The notes under the pieces are model-generated. The model was given only the letters and a program-made list of their open reading frames with translations, searched no databases and was not told where the DNA came from. This document shows, in pieces, positions 15,662 to 16,093 of a DNA stretch of 16,093 nucleotides. Positions within the stretch are counted from its first letter, which is position 1; each line of letters begins with the position of its first letter. Source of the DNA: JAFKKS01 sp039808325 (lineage in GTDB: Bacteria; Pseudomonadota; Alphaproteobacteria; Rhizobiales; Xanthobacteraceae); NCBI GenBank assembly GCA_039808325.1, contig JBDHSU010000094.1:1-16093 (forward strand), written 5' to 3'. The position numbers and the translations under genes were made by a program.

Positions 15662-16050
15662 TCGCGACGCCCTCTGGCTCTGTCCGTTGGCGCGTCCTTG
15701 AAGCCCTCAATGACGCCTGTTTGTCACGCGCTCGAGGAATCGAGTGCGGGGGTTTCTACGGTTCTTTGGCGAAGGCCAAAGGGTATGGAGACGCAAGTCT
15801 CCGCGCTGTTTGACAAGTGAATCGGAAGAAAGAGAAACGTGGACGGCGGAGTCCTTGCGGGCCGCTTCCGCGAAGGAGAAATCCTTCCAAGGGGCGGCCG
15901 GACGAGACTTCGGCGGTACACGTTTCTGGTCAACACCAATCGTCTTCATGCGCAATCATGAAGGCGGTGACATGTTGGACCTCGTCAAAGTCGCGGTGCG
16001 CAAGCGCCGTGACGCGCAAAACGTGTGATCAGCCGAGATCAAATCTCATC
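15662..16050 (+). other. Structured rRNA leader with antitermination-like elements
   Basis: Three hairpins follow one another: CGCGCTCGA/TCGAGTGCG with a GGAA loop (15727-15748), CTTTGGC/GCCAAAG with a GAAG loop (15764-15781), and GGAGAC/GTCTCC with a GCAA loop (15787-15802). Directly after them lies CTGTTTGACAAG (15806-15817), placed like a boxA antitermination signal. Then AGAAACGTG (15833-15841) pairs with CACGTTTCT (15919-15927), enclosing GGCCGC/GCGGCC and a GAAGGA-GAAA-TCCTTC hairpin (15872-15887). This matches the leader layout I know from Bradyrhizobium-type rRNA operons. RNase III processing sites near the 16S start are expected, but their partner lies after 16S, outside the window. 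Confidence 0.7.
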
Positions 16051-16093
16051 CAACTTGAGAGTTTGATCCTGGCTCAGAGCGAACGCTGGCGGC
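16051..16093 (+). rRNA. rrs: 16S ribosomal RNA (5' end only)
   Basis: The last 43 bases begin CAACTTGAGAGTTTGATCCT and contain the universal 5' primer site of bacterial 16S rRNA, followed by GGCTCAGAGCGAACGCTGGC. The CAACTTGAGAG start is the alphaproteobacterial form. The exact mature 5' end may differ by a base or two. The rest of the gene is outside the window. Confidence 0.97.

Noticed and set aside
15744..16028. A 94-codon open frame just before 16S rRNA
   Set aside because: It lies wholly within the structured rRNA leader and covers hairpin and boxA-like signals. Nothing suggests it is translated.

Overview
The window is a G+C-rich stretch of chromosome from an alphaproteobacterium. It most resembles Hyphomicrobiales (Rhizobiales) of the Bradyrhizobium/Xanthobacteraceae type. 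The evidence is the alphaproteobacterial 5' end of 16S rRNA at the right edge, a SAM-II riboswitch in front of metA, the chorismate mutase-hisC-tyrA gene order, and a MOSC protein and an M23 peptidase of the kind found in that order. This placement comes from recognition of families and was not computed.

Left part (1-3412): a leftward cluster, read from right to left. It holds an AroQ-type chorismate mutase, hisC, tyrA (overlapping hisC by 4 bases) and the first 110 codons of an isoprenylcysteine methyltransferase-like membrane protein that runs off the edge. The first three convert chorismate to prephenate and on toward tyrosine, with HisC as the likely shared aminotransferase.

Middle left (3479-7118): a rightward metA sits behind a good sigma-70 promoter, a SAM-II aptamer and mutually exclusive antiterminator and terminator hairpins. 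Residue 111 of MetA is Glu, which points to acetyl-CoA rather than succinyl-CoA. Next come a short palindromic repeat, a major facilitator transporter that probably starts at TTG, and a secreted CHAP-type amidase with a very long His/Arg-rich linker. The amidase mRNA carries a large hairpin directly before its ribosome binding site. The amidase gene meets a leftward MOSC-domain gene tail to tail.

Middle right (7917-12530): the divergent MOSC/clpB spacer holds two adjacent perfect palindromes. It is followed by a full-length clpB disaggregase gene and a secreted von Willebrand A protein with an intact MIDAS and four repeated beta-rich units.

Right part (12531-16093): a 730-base gap without an intact gene holds the most unusual object in the window. 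Bases 12701-12852 can fold completely into a five-way junction closed by a 19-bp perfect stem, and three arms carry the same loop, TTGCGAG. Next to it is a broken gene remnant (12883-13201) with a good ribosome binding site but a shifted frame. Then come a leftward M23 peptidase with a LysM-like domain and, diverging from it, the promoters, structured leader and first 43 bases of a ribosomal RNA operon.
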